This document shows, in pieces, positions 36,425-50,218 of a DNA stretch of 64,000 nucleotides. Each line of letters begins with the position of its first letter. The first letter of the stretch is position 1. This stretch comes from Diadophis punctatus similis. Its lineage: Eukaryota; Chordata; Lepidosauria; Squamata; Dipsadidae. The stretch lies in assembly GCA_023053685.1 (NCBI GenBank), contig JALIGW010000057.1, forward strand, positions 2,840,710 through 2,904,709, written 5' to 3'. The translations under genes were made by a program, and so were the position numbers. The notes under the pieces were generated by a model that was not told the DNA's origin, ran no database searches, and saw nothing but the letters and a program-made list of their open reading frames with translations.

Positions 36425-39400
36425 CGCTGACATTTTGTAGATGTGTGGAAGCAGAGTTCCAAGATTATGCTGAAATCTACGACATCAATTTCTCTCTAGC
36501 TTACATTTTCTAGATGTGCAGAAGCAGAGTTCCAGCATTATGCTGAAATCTGCCACATAAACTTCTCTCTAGCTGACATTTTCCAGATGTGCAGAAGCAG
36601 AGTTCAAATATTATGCTCAAATCTACCATATCAATTTCTCTCTAGCTGACATTTGCCAGATGTGAAGAAGCAGAGTTCCAGGATTGTGCTGAAAACCACC
36701 ACATCAATTTCTCTCTAGCTGACATTTGCCAGATGTGCAGAAGCAGAGTTCCAGGATTATGCTGAAATGTGCCTTGCAATTTCTCTCTAGCTGACTTTTC
36801 CAGATGTGAAGAAGCAGAGTTCAAACATTATGCTGAAATCTACCACATCAATTTCTCTCTAGCTGACATTTGCCAGATGTGCAGAAGCAGAGTTCCAGGA
36901 TTATGCTGAAATCTACCACATCAATTTCTCTCTAGCTGACATTTTCCAGATGTGCACAAGCAGAGTTCCAAGATTATGCTGAAATCTGCCTTGCAATTTC
37001 TCTCTAGCTGACATTTTCCAGATGAGCGCAAGCAGAGTTCAAAGATTATGCTGAAATCTGCCTTGCAATTTGTCTCCAAGTGAAATTTTCCAGATGTGGA
37101 GAAGCAGAGTTCAGAGATTATGCTGAAATCTACCACATCAATCTCTCTCTAGCTGACTTTTCCAGATGTGCAGAAGCAGAGTTCCAGCATTATGCTGAAA
37201 TCTACCACATCAATTTCTCTCTAGCTGACATTTTCCAGATGTGAGGAAGCAGTGTTCCAGGATTATGCTGAAATCAGCCTCTGCATTTTCTCTCTAGCTG
37301 ACATTTTCCAGATGTGCAGAAGCAGAGTTCAAAGATTATGCTGAAATCTGCCTTGCAATTTCTCTCTAGCTGACATTTTCCAGATGAGTGCAAGCAGAGT
37401 TCAAAGATTATGGTGAACTCTACCACATCAATTTCTCTCTAGCTTACATTTTCCAGATGTGCAGAAGCAGAGTTCAAAGATTATGGTGAAATCTACCACA
37501 TCAATTTCTCTCTAGCTGACATTTTCCAGACATGCAGAAGCAGCGTTCCAGGATTGTGCTGAAAACCACCACATCAATTTCTCTCTAGCTGACTTTTCCA
37601 GATGTGCAGAAGCAGAGTGCCAGGATTTTGCTGTAACCACTACATCAATTTCTCTCTAGCTGACTTTTCCAGATGTGCAGAAGCACATGTCCAGGATTAT
37701 GCTGAAATCTGCCTTGCAATTTCTCTCTAGCTGACTTTTCCAGATGTGCAGGAGAGTTCCAGGATTATGCTGAAATCTACATCAATTTCTCTCTAGCTGA
37801 CATTTTCCAGATGTGCAGAAGCAGAGTTCAAAGATTATGCTGAAATCTACACATCAATTTCTCTCTAGCTGACTTTTCCAGATGTGCAGAAGCAGAGTTC
37901 CAGGATTATGCTGAAATCTACATCAATTTCTCTCTAGCTGACATTTTCCAGATGTGCAGAAGCAGAGTGCCAGGATTTTGCTGTAACCACCACATCAATT
38001 TCTCTCTAGCTGACTTTCCCAGATGTGCAGAAGCACATGTCCAGGATTATGCTGAAATCTGCCTTGTAATTTCTCTCTAGCTGACTTTTCCAGATGTGCA
38101 GGAGTGTTCCAGGATTATGCTGAAATCTACATCAATTTCTCTCAAGCTGACATTTTCCAGATGTACAGAAGCAGAGTTCCAGGTGTATGCTGAAATCTGC
38201 CTTGCAATTTCTCTCTAGCTGACTTTTGGCAGATGTGCAGAAGCAGAGTTCCAGGATTATGCTGAAAACCACCACATCAATTTCTCTCTAGCTGACTTTT
38301 CCAGATGTGCAGAAGCAGAGTTCCAGCATTATGCTGAAATCTGCCACATAAACTTCTCTCTAGCTGACATTTTCCAGATGTGCAGAAGCAGAGTTCAAAG
38401 ATTATGCTGAAATCTGCCTTGCAATTTGTCTCCAAGTGAAATTTTCCAGATGTGGAGAAGCAGAGTTCAGAGATTATGCTGAAATCTACCACATCAATCT
38501 CTCTCTAGCTGACATTTGCCAGATGTGAAGAAGCAGAGTTCCAGGATTGTGCTGAAAACCACCACATCAATTTCTCTCTAGCTGACATTTGCCAGATGTG
38601 AGGAAGCAGTGTTCCAGGATTATGCTGAAATCAGCCTCTGCATTTTCTCTCTAGCTGACATTTTCCAGATGTGCAGAAGCAGAGTTCAAAGATTATGCTG
38701 AAATCTGCCTTGCAATTTCTCTCTAGCTGACATTTTCCAGATGAGCGCAAGCAGAGTTCAAAGATTATGGTGAACTCTACCACATCAATTTCTCTCTAGC
38801 TTACATTTTCCAGATGTGCAGAAGCAGAGTTCAAAGATTATGCTGAAATCTAACACATCAATTTCTCTCTAGCTGAAATTTTCTAGATGTGCACAAGCAG
38901 AGTTCCAGGATTATGCTGAAATCTGCCTCTGCATTTTCCCTCTAGCTGACATTTTCCAGATGTGAAGAAGCAGAGTTCAAAGATTCTGCTGAAATCTACC
39001 ACATAAATTCCTATCTAGCTGACATTTTTCAGTTGTGCTGAAGCAGAGTTCCAGGATTATGCTGAAATCAGCCTCTGCATTTTCTCTCTAGCTGACATTC
39101 TCCAGATGTGCTGAAGCAGAGTTCAAAGATTATGGTGAACTCTACCACATCAATTTCTCTCTAGCTTACATTTTCCAGATGTGCAGAAGCAGAGTTCAAA
39201 GATTATGCTGAAATCTAACACATCAATTTCTCTCTAGCTGAAATTTTCTAGATGTGCAAAAGCAGAGTTCCAGGATTATGCTGAAATCTGCCTCTGCATT
39301 TTCCCTCTAGCTGACATTTTCCAGATGTGCGGAAGCAGAGTTCCAGGATTATGCTGAAATCAGCCTCTGCATTTTCTCTCTAGCTGACATTTTCCAGATG

Positions 39401-39600
39401 TGCAGAAGCAGAGTTCCAGGATTATGCTGAAATCTACCACATCAATTTCTCTCTAGTTTACATTTTCCAGATGTGCACAAGCAGAGTTCCAGTATTATGC
39501 TGAAATCTGCCTCTGCATTTTCCCTCTAGCTGACATTTTCCAGATGTGCGGAAGCAGAGTTCAAAGATTATGCTGAAATCTGCCTCTGCATTTTCTTTCT
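36425..39600 (+). repeat. Right-domain interval of 3176 bp with compact cluster 3
   Basis: The distance between successive CGCTGACATTTTG markers is 3176 bp. It includes a block D-like part (37040-37420) and, at about 37695-38170, compact monomers in the same order as the end of cluster 2 at an offset of 4989 bp. The interval is not a clean multiple of 72.8 because several units are 66-70 bp. This is the last place in the window where compact monomers occur. Confidence 0.84.
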
Positions 39601-42364
39601 CGCTGACATTTTGTAGATGTGTGGAAGCAGAGTTCCAAGATTATGCTGAAATCTACGACATCAATTTCTCTCTAGCTTACATTTTCTAGATGTGCAGAAG
39701 CAGAGTTCCAGCATTATGCTGAAATCTGCCACATAAACTTCTCTCTAGCTGACATTTTCCAGATGTGCAGAAGCAGAGTTCAAATATTATGCTCAAATCT
39801 ACCATATCAATTTCTCTCTAGCTGACATTTGCCAGATGTGAAGAAGCAGAGTTCCAGGATTGTGCTGAAAACCACCACATCAATTTCTCTCTAGCTGACA
39901 TTTGCCAGATGTGCAGAAGCAGAGTTCCAGGATTATGCTGAAATGTGCCTTGCAATTTCTCTCTAGCTGACTTTTCCAGATGTGAAGAAGCAGAGTTCAA
40001 ACATTATGCTGAAATCTACCACATCAATTTCTCTCTAGCTGACATTTGCCAGATGTGCAGAAGCAGAGTTCCAGGATTATGCTGAAATCTACCACATCAA
40101 TTTCTCTCTAGCTGACATTTTCCAGATGTGCAGAAGCAGAGTTCCAAGATTATGCTGAAATCTGCCTTGCAATTTCTCTCTAGCTGACATTTTCCAGATG
40201 AGCGCAAGCAGAGTTCAAAGATTATGGTGAACTCTACCACATCAATTTCTCTCTAGCTGACATTTTCCAGATGTGCACAAGCAGATTTCCAGGATTATGC
40301 TGAAATCTGCCTCTGCATTTTCCCTCTAGCTGACATTTTCCAGATGTGTGGAAGCAGAGTTCCAGGATTATGCTGAAATCTGCCTTGCAATTTTTCTCCA
40401 GGTGAAAATTTCCAGATGTGGACAAGCAGAGTTCAAAGACTATGCTGAAATCTAACACATCAATTTCTCTCTTGCTGACATTTTCCAGATGTGCAGAAGC
40501 AGAGTTCCAGGATTATGCTGAAATCTGCCTCTGCATTTTCCCTCTAGCTGACATTTTCCAGATGTGCGGAAGCAGAGTTCAAAGATTATGCTGAAACCTA
40601 CCACATCAATTTTCTAGCTTACATTTTCCAGATGTGCAGAAGCAGAGTTCCAGGATTATGCTGAAATCTGCCTTGCAATTATTCTCTAGCTGACATTTTC
40701 CAGATGTTCGGAAGCAGAGAGCAAAGATTATGCTGAAATATACCACATAAATTTTCCCCAGCTGACATTTTCCAGATGTACAGAAGCAGAGTTCAAAGAT
40801 TATGCTCAAATCTACCACATCAATTTCTCTCTAGCTGACATTTGCCAGATGTGAAGAAGCAGAGTTCCAGGATTGTGCTGAAATCTACCATACCAATTTC
40901 TCTCTAGCTGACATTTGCCAGATGTGAAGAAGCAGAGTTCCAGGATTGTGCTGAAAACCACCACATCAATTTCTCTCTAGCTGACATTTGCCAGATGTGA
41001 GGAAGCAGTGTTCCAGGATTATGCTGAAATCAGCCTCTGCATTTTCTCTCTAGCTGACATTTTCCAGATGTGCAGAAGCAGAGTTCAAAGATTATGCTGA
41101 AATCTGCCTTGCAATTTCTCTCTAGCTGACATTTTACAGATGAGCGCAAGCAGAGTTCAAAGATTATGCTGAAATCTAACACATCAATTTCTCTCTAGCT
41201 GAAATTTTCTAGATGTGCAAAAGCAGAGTTCCAGGATTATGCTGAAATCTGCCTCTGCATTTTCCCTCTAGCTGACATTTTCCAGATGTGCGGAAGCAGA
41301 GTTCCAGGATTATGCTGAAATCAGCCTCTGCATTTTCTCTCTAGCTGACATTTTCCAGATGTGCAGAAGCAGAGTTCAAAGATTATGCTGAAATCTAACA
41401 CATCAATTTCTCTCTAGCTGAAATTTTCTAGATGTGCAAAAGCAGAGTTCCAGGATTATGCTGAAATCTGCCTCTGCATTTTCCCTCTAGCTGACATTTT
41501 CCAGATGTGCGGAAGCAGAGTTCCAGGATTATGCTGAAATCAGCCTCTGCATTTTCTCTCTAGCTGACATTTTCCAGATGTGCAGAAGCAGAGTTCCAGG
41601 ATTATGCTGAAATCTACCACATCAATTTCTCTCTAGTTTACATTTTCCAGATGTGCACAAGCAGAGTTCCAGTATTATGCTGAAATCTGCCTCTGCATTT
41701 TCCCTCTAGCTGACATTTTCCAGATGTGAAGAAGCAGAGTTCAAAGATTCTGCTGAAATCTACCACATAAATTCCTATCTAGCTGACATTTTTCAGTTGT
41801 GCTGAAGCAGAGTTCCAGGATTATGCTGAAATCAGCCTCTGCATTTTCTCTCTAGCTGACATTCTCCAGATGTGCTGAAGCAGAGTTCAAAGATTATGGT
41901 GAACTCTACCACATCAATTTCTCTCTAGCTGACATTTTCCAGATGTGCAGAAGCAGAGTTCAAAGATTATGCTGAAATCTAACACATCAATTTCTCTCTA
42001 GCTGAAATTTTCTAGATGTGCAAAAGCAGAGTTCCAGGATTATGCTGAAATCTGCCTCTGCATTTTCCCTCTAGCTGACATTTTCCAGATGTGCGGAAGC
42101 AGAGTTCCAGGATTATGCTGAAATCAGCCTCTGCATTTTCTCTCTAGCTGACATTTTCCAGATGTGCAGAAGCAGAGTTCCAGGATTATGCTGAAATCTA
42201 CCACATCAATTTCTCTCTAGTTTACATTTTCCAGATGTGCACAAGCAGAGTTCCAGTATTATGCTGAAATCTGCCTCTGCATTTTCCCTCTAGCTGACAT
42301 TTTCCAGATGTGCGGAAGCAGAGTTCAAAGATTATGCTGAAATCTGCCTCTGCATTTTCTTTCT
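39601..42364 (+). repeat. Right-domain HOR interval, 38 monomers (2764 bp), copy 1
   Basis: This interval and the next have exactly the same length. They share private variants such as CATTTTACAGATGAG (41130 and 43821) and GAAACCTACC (near 40595 and 43286). Relative to copy 2, this copy has one monomer more near 40255-40330 (GCACAAGCAGATTTCC) and one less near 41160. Confidence 0.86.
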
Positions 42365-45128
42365 CGCTGACATTTTGTAGATGTGTGGAAGCAGAGTTCC
42401 AAGATTATGCTGAAATCTACGACATCAATTTCTCTCTAGCTTACATTTTCTAGATGTGCAGAAGCAGAGTTCCAGCATTATGCTGAAATCTGCCACATAA
42501 ACTTCTCTCTAGCTGACATTTTCCAGATGTGCAGAAGCAGAGTTCAAATATTATGCTCAAATCTACCATATCAATTTCTCTCTAGCTGACATTTGCCAGA
42601 TGTGAAGAAGCAGAGTTCCAGGATTGTGCTGAAAACCACCACATCAATTTCTCTCTAGCTGACATTTGCCAGATGTGCAGAAGCAGAGTTCCAGGATTAT
42701 GCTGAAATGTGCCTTGCAATTTCTCTCTAGCTGACTTTTCCAGATGTGAAGAAGCAGAGTTCAAACATTATGCTGAAATCTACCACATCAATTTCTCTCT
42801 AGCTGACATTTGCCAGATGTGCAGAAGCAGAGTTCCAGGATTATGCTGAAATCTACCACATCAATTTCTCTCTAGCTGACATTTTCCAGATGTGCAGAAG
42901 CAGAGTTCCAAGATTATGCTGAAATCTGCCTTGCAATTTCTCTCTAGCTGACATTTTCCAGATGAGCGCAAGCAGAGTTCAAAGATTATGGTGAACTCTA
43001 CCACATCAATTTCTCTCTAGCTGACATTTTCCAGATGTGTGGAAGCAGAGTTCCAGCATTATGCTGAAATCTGCCTTGCAATTTTTCTCCAGGTGAAAAT
43101 TTCCAGATGTGGACAAGCAGAGTTCAAAGACTATGCTGAAATCTAACACATCAATTTCTCTCTTGCTGACATTTTCCAGATGTGCAGAAGCAGAGTTCCA
43201 GGATTATGCTGAAATCTGCCTCTGCATTTTCCCTCTAGCTGACATTTTCCAGATGTGCGGAAGCAGAGTTCAAAGATTATGCTGAAACCTACCACATCAA
43301 TTTTCTAGCTTACATTTTCCAGATGTGCAGAAGCAGAGTTCCAGGATTATGCTGAAATCTGCCTTGCAATTATTCTCTAGCTGACATTTTCCAGATGTTC
43401 GGAAGCAGAGAGCAAAGATTATGCTGAAATATACCACATAAATTTTCCCCAGCTGACATTTTCCAGATGTACAGAAGCAGAGTTCAAAGATTATGCTCAA
43501 ATCTACCACATCAATTTCTCTCTAGCTGACATTTGCCAGATGTGAAGAAGCAGAGTTCCAGGATTGTGCTGAAATCTACCATACCAATTTCTCTCTAGCT
43601 GACATTTGCCAGATGTGAAGAAGCAGAGTTCCAGGATTGTGCTGAAAACCACCACATCAATTTCTCTCTAGCTGACATTTGCCAGATGTGAGGAAGCAGT
43701 GTTCCAGGATTATGCTGAAATCAGCCTCTGCATTTTCTCTCTAGCTGACATTTTCCAGATGTGCAGAAGCAGAGTTCAAAGATTATGCTGAAATCTGCCT
43801 TGCAATTTCTCTCTAGCTGACATTTTACAGATGAGCGCAAGCAGAGTTCAAAGATTATGGTGAACTCTACCACATCAATTTCTCTCTAGCTTACATTTTC
43901 CAGATGTGCAGAAGCAGAGTTCAAAGATTATGCTGAAATCTAACACATCAATTTCTCTCTAGCTGAAATTTTCTAGATGTGCAAAAGCAGAGTTCCAGGA
44001 TTATGCTGAAATCTGCCTCTGCATTTTCCCTCTAGCTGACATTTTCCAGATGTGCGGAAGCAGAGTTCCAGGATTATGCTGAAATCAGCCTCTGCATTTT
44101 CTCTCTATCTGACATTTTCCAGATGTGCAGAAGCAGAGTTCAAAGATTATGCTGAAATCTAACACATCAATTTCTCTCTAGCTGAAATTTTCTAGATGTG
44201 CAAAAGCAGAGTTCCAGGATTATGCTGAAATCTGCCTCTGCATTTTCCCTCTAGCTGACATTTTCCAGATGTGCGGAAGCAGAGTTCCAGGATTATGCTG
44301 AAATCAGCCTCTGCATTTTCTCTCTAGCTGACATTTTCCAGATGTGCAGAAGCAGAGTTCCAGGATTATGCTGAAATCTACCACATCAATTTCTCTCTAG
44401 TTTACATTTTCCAGATGTGCACAAGCAGAGTTCCAGTATTATGCTGAAATCTGCCTCTGCATTTTCCCTCTAGCTGACATTTTCCAGATGTGAAGAAGCA
44501 GAGTTCAAAGATTCTGCTGAAATCTACCACATAAATTCCTATCTAGCTGACATTTTTCAGTTGTGCTGAAGCAGAGTTCCAGGATTATGCTGAAATCAGC
44601 CTCTGCATTTTCTCTCTAGCTGACATTCTCCAGATGTGCTGAAGCAGAGTTCAAAGATTATGGTGAACTCTACCACATCAATTTCTCTCTAGCTGACATT
44701 TTCCAGATGTGCAGAAGCAGAGTTCAAAGATTATGCTGAAATCTAACACATCAATTTCTCTCTAGCTGAAATTTTCTAGATGTGCAAAAGCAGAGTTCCA
44801 GGATTATGCTGAAATCTGCCTCTGCATTTTCCCTCTAGCTGACATTTTCCAGATGTGCGGAAGCAGAGTTCCAGGATTATGCTGAAATCAGCCTCTGCAT
44901 TTTCTCTCTAGCTGACATTTTCCAGATGTGCAGAAGCAGAGTTCCAGGATTATGCTGAAATCTACCACATCAATTTCTCTCTAGTTTACATTTTCCAGAT
45001 GTGCACAAGCAGAGTTCCAGTATTATGCTGAAATCTGCCTCTGCATTTTCCCTCTAGCTGACATTTTCCAGATGTGCGGAAGCAGAGTTCAAAGATTATG
45101 CTGAAATCTGCCTCTGCATTTTCTTTCT
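42365..45128 (+). repeat. Right-domain HOR interval, 38 monomers (2764 bp), copy 2
   Basis: Offset from copy 1 is 2764 bp at both ends but 2691 bp in the middle (for example CAATTTTCTAGC at 40607 and 43298). One monomer was therefore lost and another gained, restoring the total. A private CTCTCTATCTGAC occurs near 44102. The right part holds two successive blocks with GTGCAAAAGC and GTGCGGAAGC monomers. Confidence 0.86.
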
Positions 45129-47673
45129 CGCTGACATTTTGTAGATGTGTGGAAGCAGAGTTCCAAGATTATGCTGAAATCTACGACATCAATTTCTCTC
45201 TAGCTTACATTTTCTAGATGTGCAGAAGCAGAGTTCCAGCATTATGCTGAAATCTGCCACATAAACTTCTCTCTCGCTGACATTTTCCAGATGTGCAGAA
45301 GCAGAGTTCAAATATTATGCTCAAATCTACCATATCAATTTCTCTCTAGCTGACATTTGCCAGATGTGAAGAAGCAGAGTTCCAGGATTGTGCTGAAATC
45401 TACCATACCAATTTCTCTCTAGCTGACATTTGCCAGATGTGAAGAAGCAGAGTTCCAGGATTGTGCTGAAAACCACCACATCAATTTCTCTCTAGCTGAC
45501 ATTTGCCAGATGTGAGGAAGCAGTGTTCCAGGATTATGCTGAAATCAGCCTCTGCATTTTCTCTCTAGCTGACATTTTCCAGATGTGCAGAAGCAGAGTT
45601 CCAGGATTATGCTGAAATGTGCCTTGCAATTTCTCTCTAGCTGACTTTTCCAGATGTGAAGAAGCAGAGTTCAAACATTATGCTGAAATCTACCACATCA
45701 ATTTCTCTCTAGCTGACATTTTCCAGATGTGCAGAAGCAGAGTTCCAGGATTATGCTGAAATCTACCACATCAATTTCTCTCTAGCTGACATTTTCCAGA
45801 TGTGCAGAAGCAGAGTTCCAAGATTATGCTGAAATCTGCCTTGCAATTTCTCTCTAGCTGACATTTTCCAGATGAGCGCAAGCAGAGTTCAAAGATTATG
45901 GTGAACTCTACCACATCAATTTCTCTCTAGTTTACATTTTCCAGATGTGCACAAGCAGATTTCCAGGATTATGCTGAAATCTGCCTCTGCATTTTCCCAC
46001 TAGCTGACATTTTACAGATGTGTGGAAGCAGAGTTCCAGCATTATGCTGAAATCTGCCTTGCAATTTTTCTCCAGGTGAAAATTTCCAGATGTGGACAAG
46101 CAGAGTTCAAAGACTATGCTGAAATCTAACACATCAATTTCTCTCTTGCTGACATTTTCCAGATGTGCAGAAGCAGAGTTCCAGGATTATGCTGAAATCT
46201 GCCTCTGCATTTTCCCTCTAGCTGACATTTTCCAGATGTGCGGAAGCAGAGTTCAAAGATTATGCTGAAACCTACCACATCAATTTTCTAGCTTACATTT
46301 TCCAGATGTGCAGAAGCAGAGTTCCAGGATTATGCTGAAATCTGCCTTGCAATTATTCTCTAGCTGACATTTTCCAGATGTTCGGAAGCAGAGAGCAAAG
46401 ATTATGCTGAAATATACCACATAAATTTTCCCCAGCTGACATTTTCCAGATGTACAGAAGCAGAGTTCAAAGATTATGCTGAAATCTACCACATCAATTT
46501 CTCTCTAGCTGACATTTGCCAGATGTGAAGAAGCAGAGTTCCAGAATTGTGCTGAAATCTACCATACCAATTTCTCTCTAGCTGACATTTGCCAGATGTG
46601 AAGAAACAGAGTTCCAGGATTGTGCTGAAAACCACCACATCAATTTCTCTCTAGCTGACATTTGCCAGATGTGAGGAAGCAGTGTTCCAGGATTATGCTG
46701 AAATCAGCCTCTGCATTTTCTCTCTAGCTGACATTTTCCAGATGTGCAGAAGCAGAGTTCAAAGATTATGCTGAAATCTGCCTTGCAATTTCTCTCTAGC
46801 TGACATTTTCCAGATGAGCGCAAGCAGAGTTCAAAGATTATGGTGAACTCTACCACATCAATTTCTCTCTAGCTTACATTTTCCAGATGTGCAGAAGCAG
46901 AGTTCAAAGATTATGCTGAAATCTAACACATCAATTTCTCTCTAGCTGAAATTTTCTAGATGTGCACAAGCAGAGTTCCAGGATTATGCTGAAATCTGCC
47001 TCTGCATTTTCCCTCTAGCTGACATTTTCCAGATGTGAAGAAGCAGAGTTCAAAGATTCTGCTGAAATCTACCACATAAATTCCTATCTAGCTGACATTT
47101 TTCAGTTGTGCTGAAGCAGAGTTCCAGGATTATGCTGAAATCAGCCTCTGCATTTTCTCTCTAGCTGACATTCTCCAGATGTGCTGAAGCAGAGTTCAAA
47201 GATTATGGTGAACTCTACCACATCAATTTCTCTCTAGCTTACATTTTCCAGATGTGCAGAAGCAGAGTTCAAAGATTATGCTGAAATCTAACACATCAAT
47301 TTCTCTCTAGCTGAAATTTTCTAGATGTGCAAAAGCAGAGTTCCAGGATTATGCTGAAATCTGCCTCTGCATTTTCCCTCTAGCTGACATTTTCCAGATG
47401 TGCGGAAGCAGAGTTCCAGGATTATGCTGAAATCAGCCTCTGCATTTTCTCTCTAGCTGACATTTTCCAGATGTGCAGAAGCAGAGTTCCAGGATTATGC
47501 TGAAATCTACCACATCAATTTCTCTCTAGTTTACATTTTCCAGATGTGCACAAGCAGAGTTCCAGTATTATGCTGAAATCTGCCTCTGCATTTTCCCTCT
47601 AGCTGACATTTTCCAGATGTGCGGAAGCAGAGTTCAAAGATTATGCTGAAATCTGCCTCTGCATTTTCTTTCT
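45129..47673 (+). repeat. Right-domain HOR interval, 35 monomers (2545 bp)
   Basis: A 35-monomer interval. Private variants include CTCTCTCGCTGACATTTTCC near 45272, TTTTCCCACTAGC near 45992, CATTTTACAGATGTGTGG near 46010, CCAGAATTGTG near 46541 and GAAGAAACAGAG near 46601. The part from about 46660 on begins the 2689-bp duplication described in the next entry. Confidence 0.84.
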
Positions 47674-49416
47674 CGCTGACATTTTGTAGATGTGTGGAAG
47701 CAGAGTTCCAAGATTATGCTGAAATCTACGACATCAATTTCTCTCTAGCTTACATTTTCTAGATGTGCAGAAGCAGAGTTCCAGCATTATGCTGAAATCT
47801 GCCACATAAACTTCTCTCTAGCTGACATTTTCCAGATGTGCAGAAGCAGAGTTCAAATATTATGCTCAAATCTACCATATCAATTTCTCTCTAGCTGACA
47901 TTTGCCAGATGTGAAGAAGCAGAGTTCCAGGATTGTGCTGAAAACCACCACATCAATTTCTCTCTAGCTGACATTTGCCAGATGTGCAGAAGCAGAGTTC
48001 CAGGATTATGCTGAAATGTGCCTTGCAATTTCTCTCTAGCTGACTTTTCCAGATGTGAAGAAGCAGAGTTCAAACATTATGCTGAAATCTACCACAACAA
48101 TTTCTCTCTAGCTGACATTTGCCAGATGTGCAGAAGCAGAGTTCCAGGATTATGCTGAAATCTACCACATCAATTTCTCTCTAGCTGACATTTTCCAGAT
48201 GTGCAGAAGCAGAGTTCCAAGATTATGCTGAAATCTGCCTTGCAATTTCTCTCTAGCTGACATTTTCCAGATGAGCGCAAGCAGAGTTCAAAGATTATGG
48301 TGAACTCTACCACATCAATTTCTCTCTAGCTTACATTTTCCAGATGTGCACAAGCAGATTTCCAGGATTATGCTGAAATCTGCCTCTGCATTTTCCCTCT
48401 AGCTGACATTTTCCAGATGTGTGGAAGCAGAGTTCCAGGATTATGCTGAAATCTGCCTTGCAATTTTTCTCCAGGTGAAAATTTCCAGATGTGGACAAGC
48501 AGAGTTCAAAGACTATGCTGAAATCTAACACATCAATTTCTCTCTTGCTGACATTTTCCAGATGTGCAGAAGCAGAGTTCCAGGATTATGCTGAAATCTG
48601 CCTCTGCATTTTCCCTCTAGCTGACATTTTCCAGATGTGCGGAAGCAGAGTTCAAAGATTATGCTGAAATCTACCACATCAATTTTCTAGCTTACATTTT
48701 CCAGATGTGCAGAAGCAGAGTTCCAGGATTATGCTGAAATCTGCCTTGCAATTATTCTCTAGCTGACATTTTCCAGATGTTCGGAAGCAGAGAGCAAAGA
48801 TTATGCTGAAATATACCACATAATTTTTCCCCAGCTGACATTTTCCAGATGTACAGAAGCAGAGTTCAAAGATTATGCTGAAATCTACCACATCAATTTC
48901 TCTCTAGCTGACATTTGCCAGATGTGAAGAAGCAGAGTTCCAGGATTGTGCTGAAATCTACCATACCAATTTCTCTCTAGCTGACATTTGCCAGATGTGA
49001 AGAAGCAGAGTTCCAGGATTGTGCTGAAAACCACCACATCAATTTCTCTCTAGCTGACATTTGCCAGGTGTGCAGAAGCAGAGTTCCAGGATTATGCTGA
49101 AATCAGCCTCTCCATTTTCTCTCTAGCTGACATTTTCCAGATGTGCGGAAGCAGAGTTCAAAGATTATGCTGAAATCTGCCTTGCAATTTGTCTCCAAGT
49201 GAAATTTTCCAGATGTGGAGAAGCAGAGTTCAGAGATTATGCTGAAATCTACCACATCAATCTCTCTCTAGCTGACTTTTCCAGATGTGCAGAAGCAGAG
49301 TTCCAGCATTATGCTGAAATCTACCACATCAATTTCTCTCTAGCTGACATTTTCCAGATGTGAGGAAGCAGTGTTCCAGGATTATGCTGAAATCAGCCTC
49401 TGCATTTTCTCTCTAG

Positions 49417-49488
49417 CTGACATTTTCCAGATGTGCAGAAGCAGAGTTCAAAGATTATGCTGAAATCTGCCTTGCAATTTCTCTCTAG
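49417..49488 (+). repeat. Representative 72-bp monomer (CTGCCTTGC type)
   Basis: A complete unit of the shorter class, with TTCAAAG as diagnostic segment and CTGCCTTGCAATTTC as variable segment, one base shorter than the 73-bp class. Because 72 is 24 codons, consecutive 72-bp units keep a reading frame, while a 73-bp unit shifts it. That alone explains the short repetitive open frames on the minus strand. Confidence 0.92.
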
Positions 49489-50145
49489 CTGACATTTTCC
49501 AGATGAGCGCAAGCAGAGTTCAAAGATTATGGTGAACTCTACCACATCAATTTCTCTCTAGCTTACATTTTCCAGATGTGCAGAAGCAGAGTTCAAAGAT
49601 TATGCTGAAATCTAACACATCAATTTCTCTCTAGCTGAAATTTTCTAGATGTGCACAAGCAGAGTTCCAGGATTATGCTGAAATCAGCCTCTGCATTTTC
49701 CCTCTAGCTGACATTTTCCAGATGTGAAGAAGCAGAGTTCAAAGATTCTGCTGAAATCTACCACATAAATTCCTATCTAGCTGACATTTTTCAGTTGTGC
49801 TGAAGCAGAGTTCCAGGATTATGCTGAAATCAGCCTCTGCATTTTCTCTCTAGCTGACATTCTCCAGATGTGCTGAAGCAGAGTTCAAAGATTATGGTGA
49901 ACTCTACCACATCAATTTCTCTCTAGCTTACATTTTCCAGATGTGCAGAAGCAGAGTTCAAAGATTATGCTGAAATCTAACACATCAATTTCTCTCTAGC
50001 TGAAATTTTCTAGATGTGCAAAAGCAGAGTTCCAGGATTATGCTGAAATCTGCCTCTGCATTTTCCCTCTAGCTGACATTTTCCAGATGTGCGGAAGCAG
50101 AGTTCCAGGATTATGCTGAAATCAGCCTCTGCATTTTCTCTCTAG

Positions 50146-50218
50146 CTGACATTTTCCAGATGTGCAGAAGCAGAGTTCCAGGATTATGCTGAAATCTACC
50201 ACATCAATTTCTCTCTAG
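50146..50218 (+). repeat. Representative 73-bp monomer (CTACCACATC type)
   Basis: One complete unit counted base by base, from CTGACATTTT to the TAG before the next unit. It shows the modules of the family: positions 1-17 pyrimidine-rich start ending CCAGATG, 18-30 TGCAGAAGCAGAG, 31-40 the diagnostic segment TTCCAGGATT (TTCAAAGATT in the other large subfamily), 41-50 ATGCTGAAAT, 51-60 the variable segment, and 61-73 ending CTCTCTAG. The TTCCAGG and TTCAAAG subfamilies are interspersed but do not strictly alternate. Rarer forms such as TTCCAGC, TTCCAAG, TTCAAAT and TTCAAAC mark fixed places within the HOR. Confidence 0.93.
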
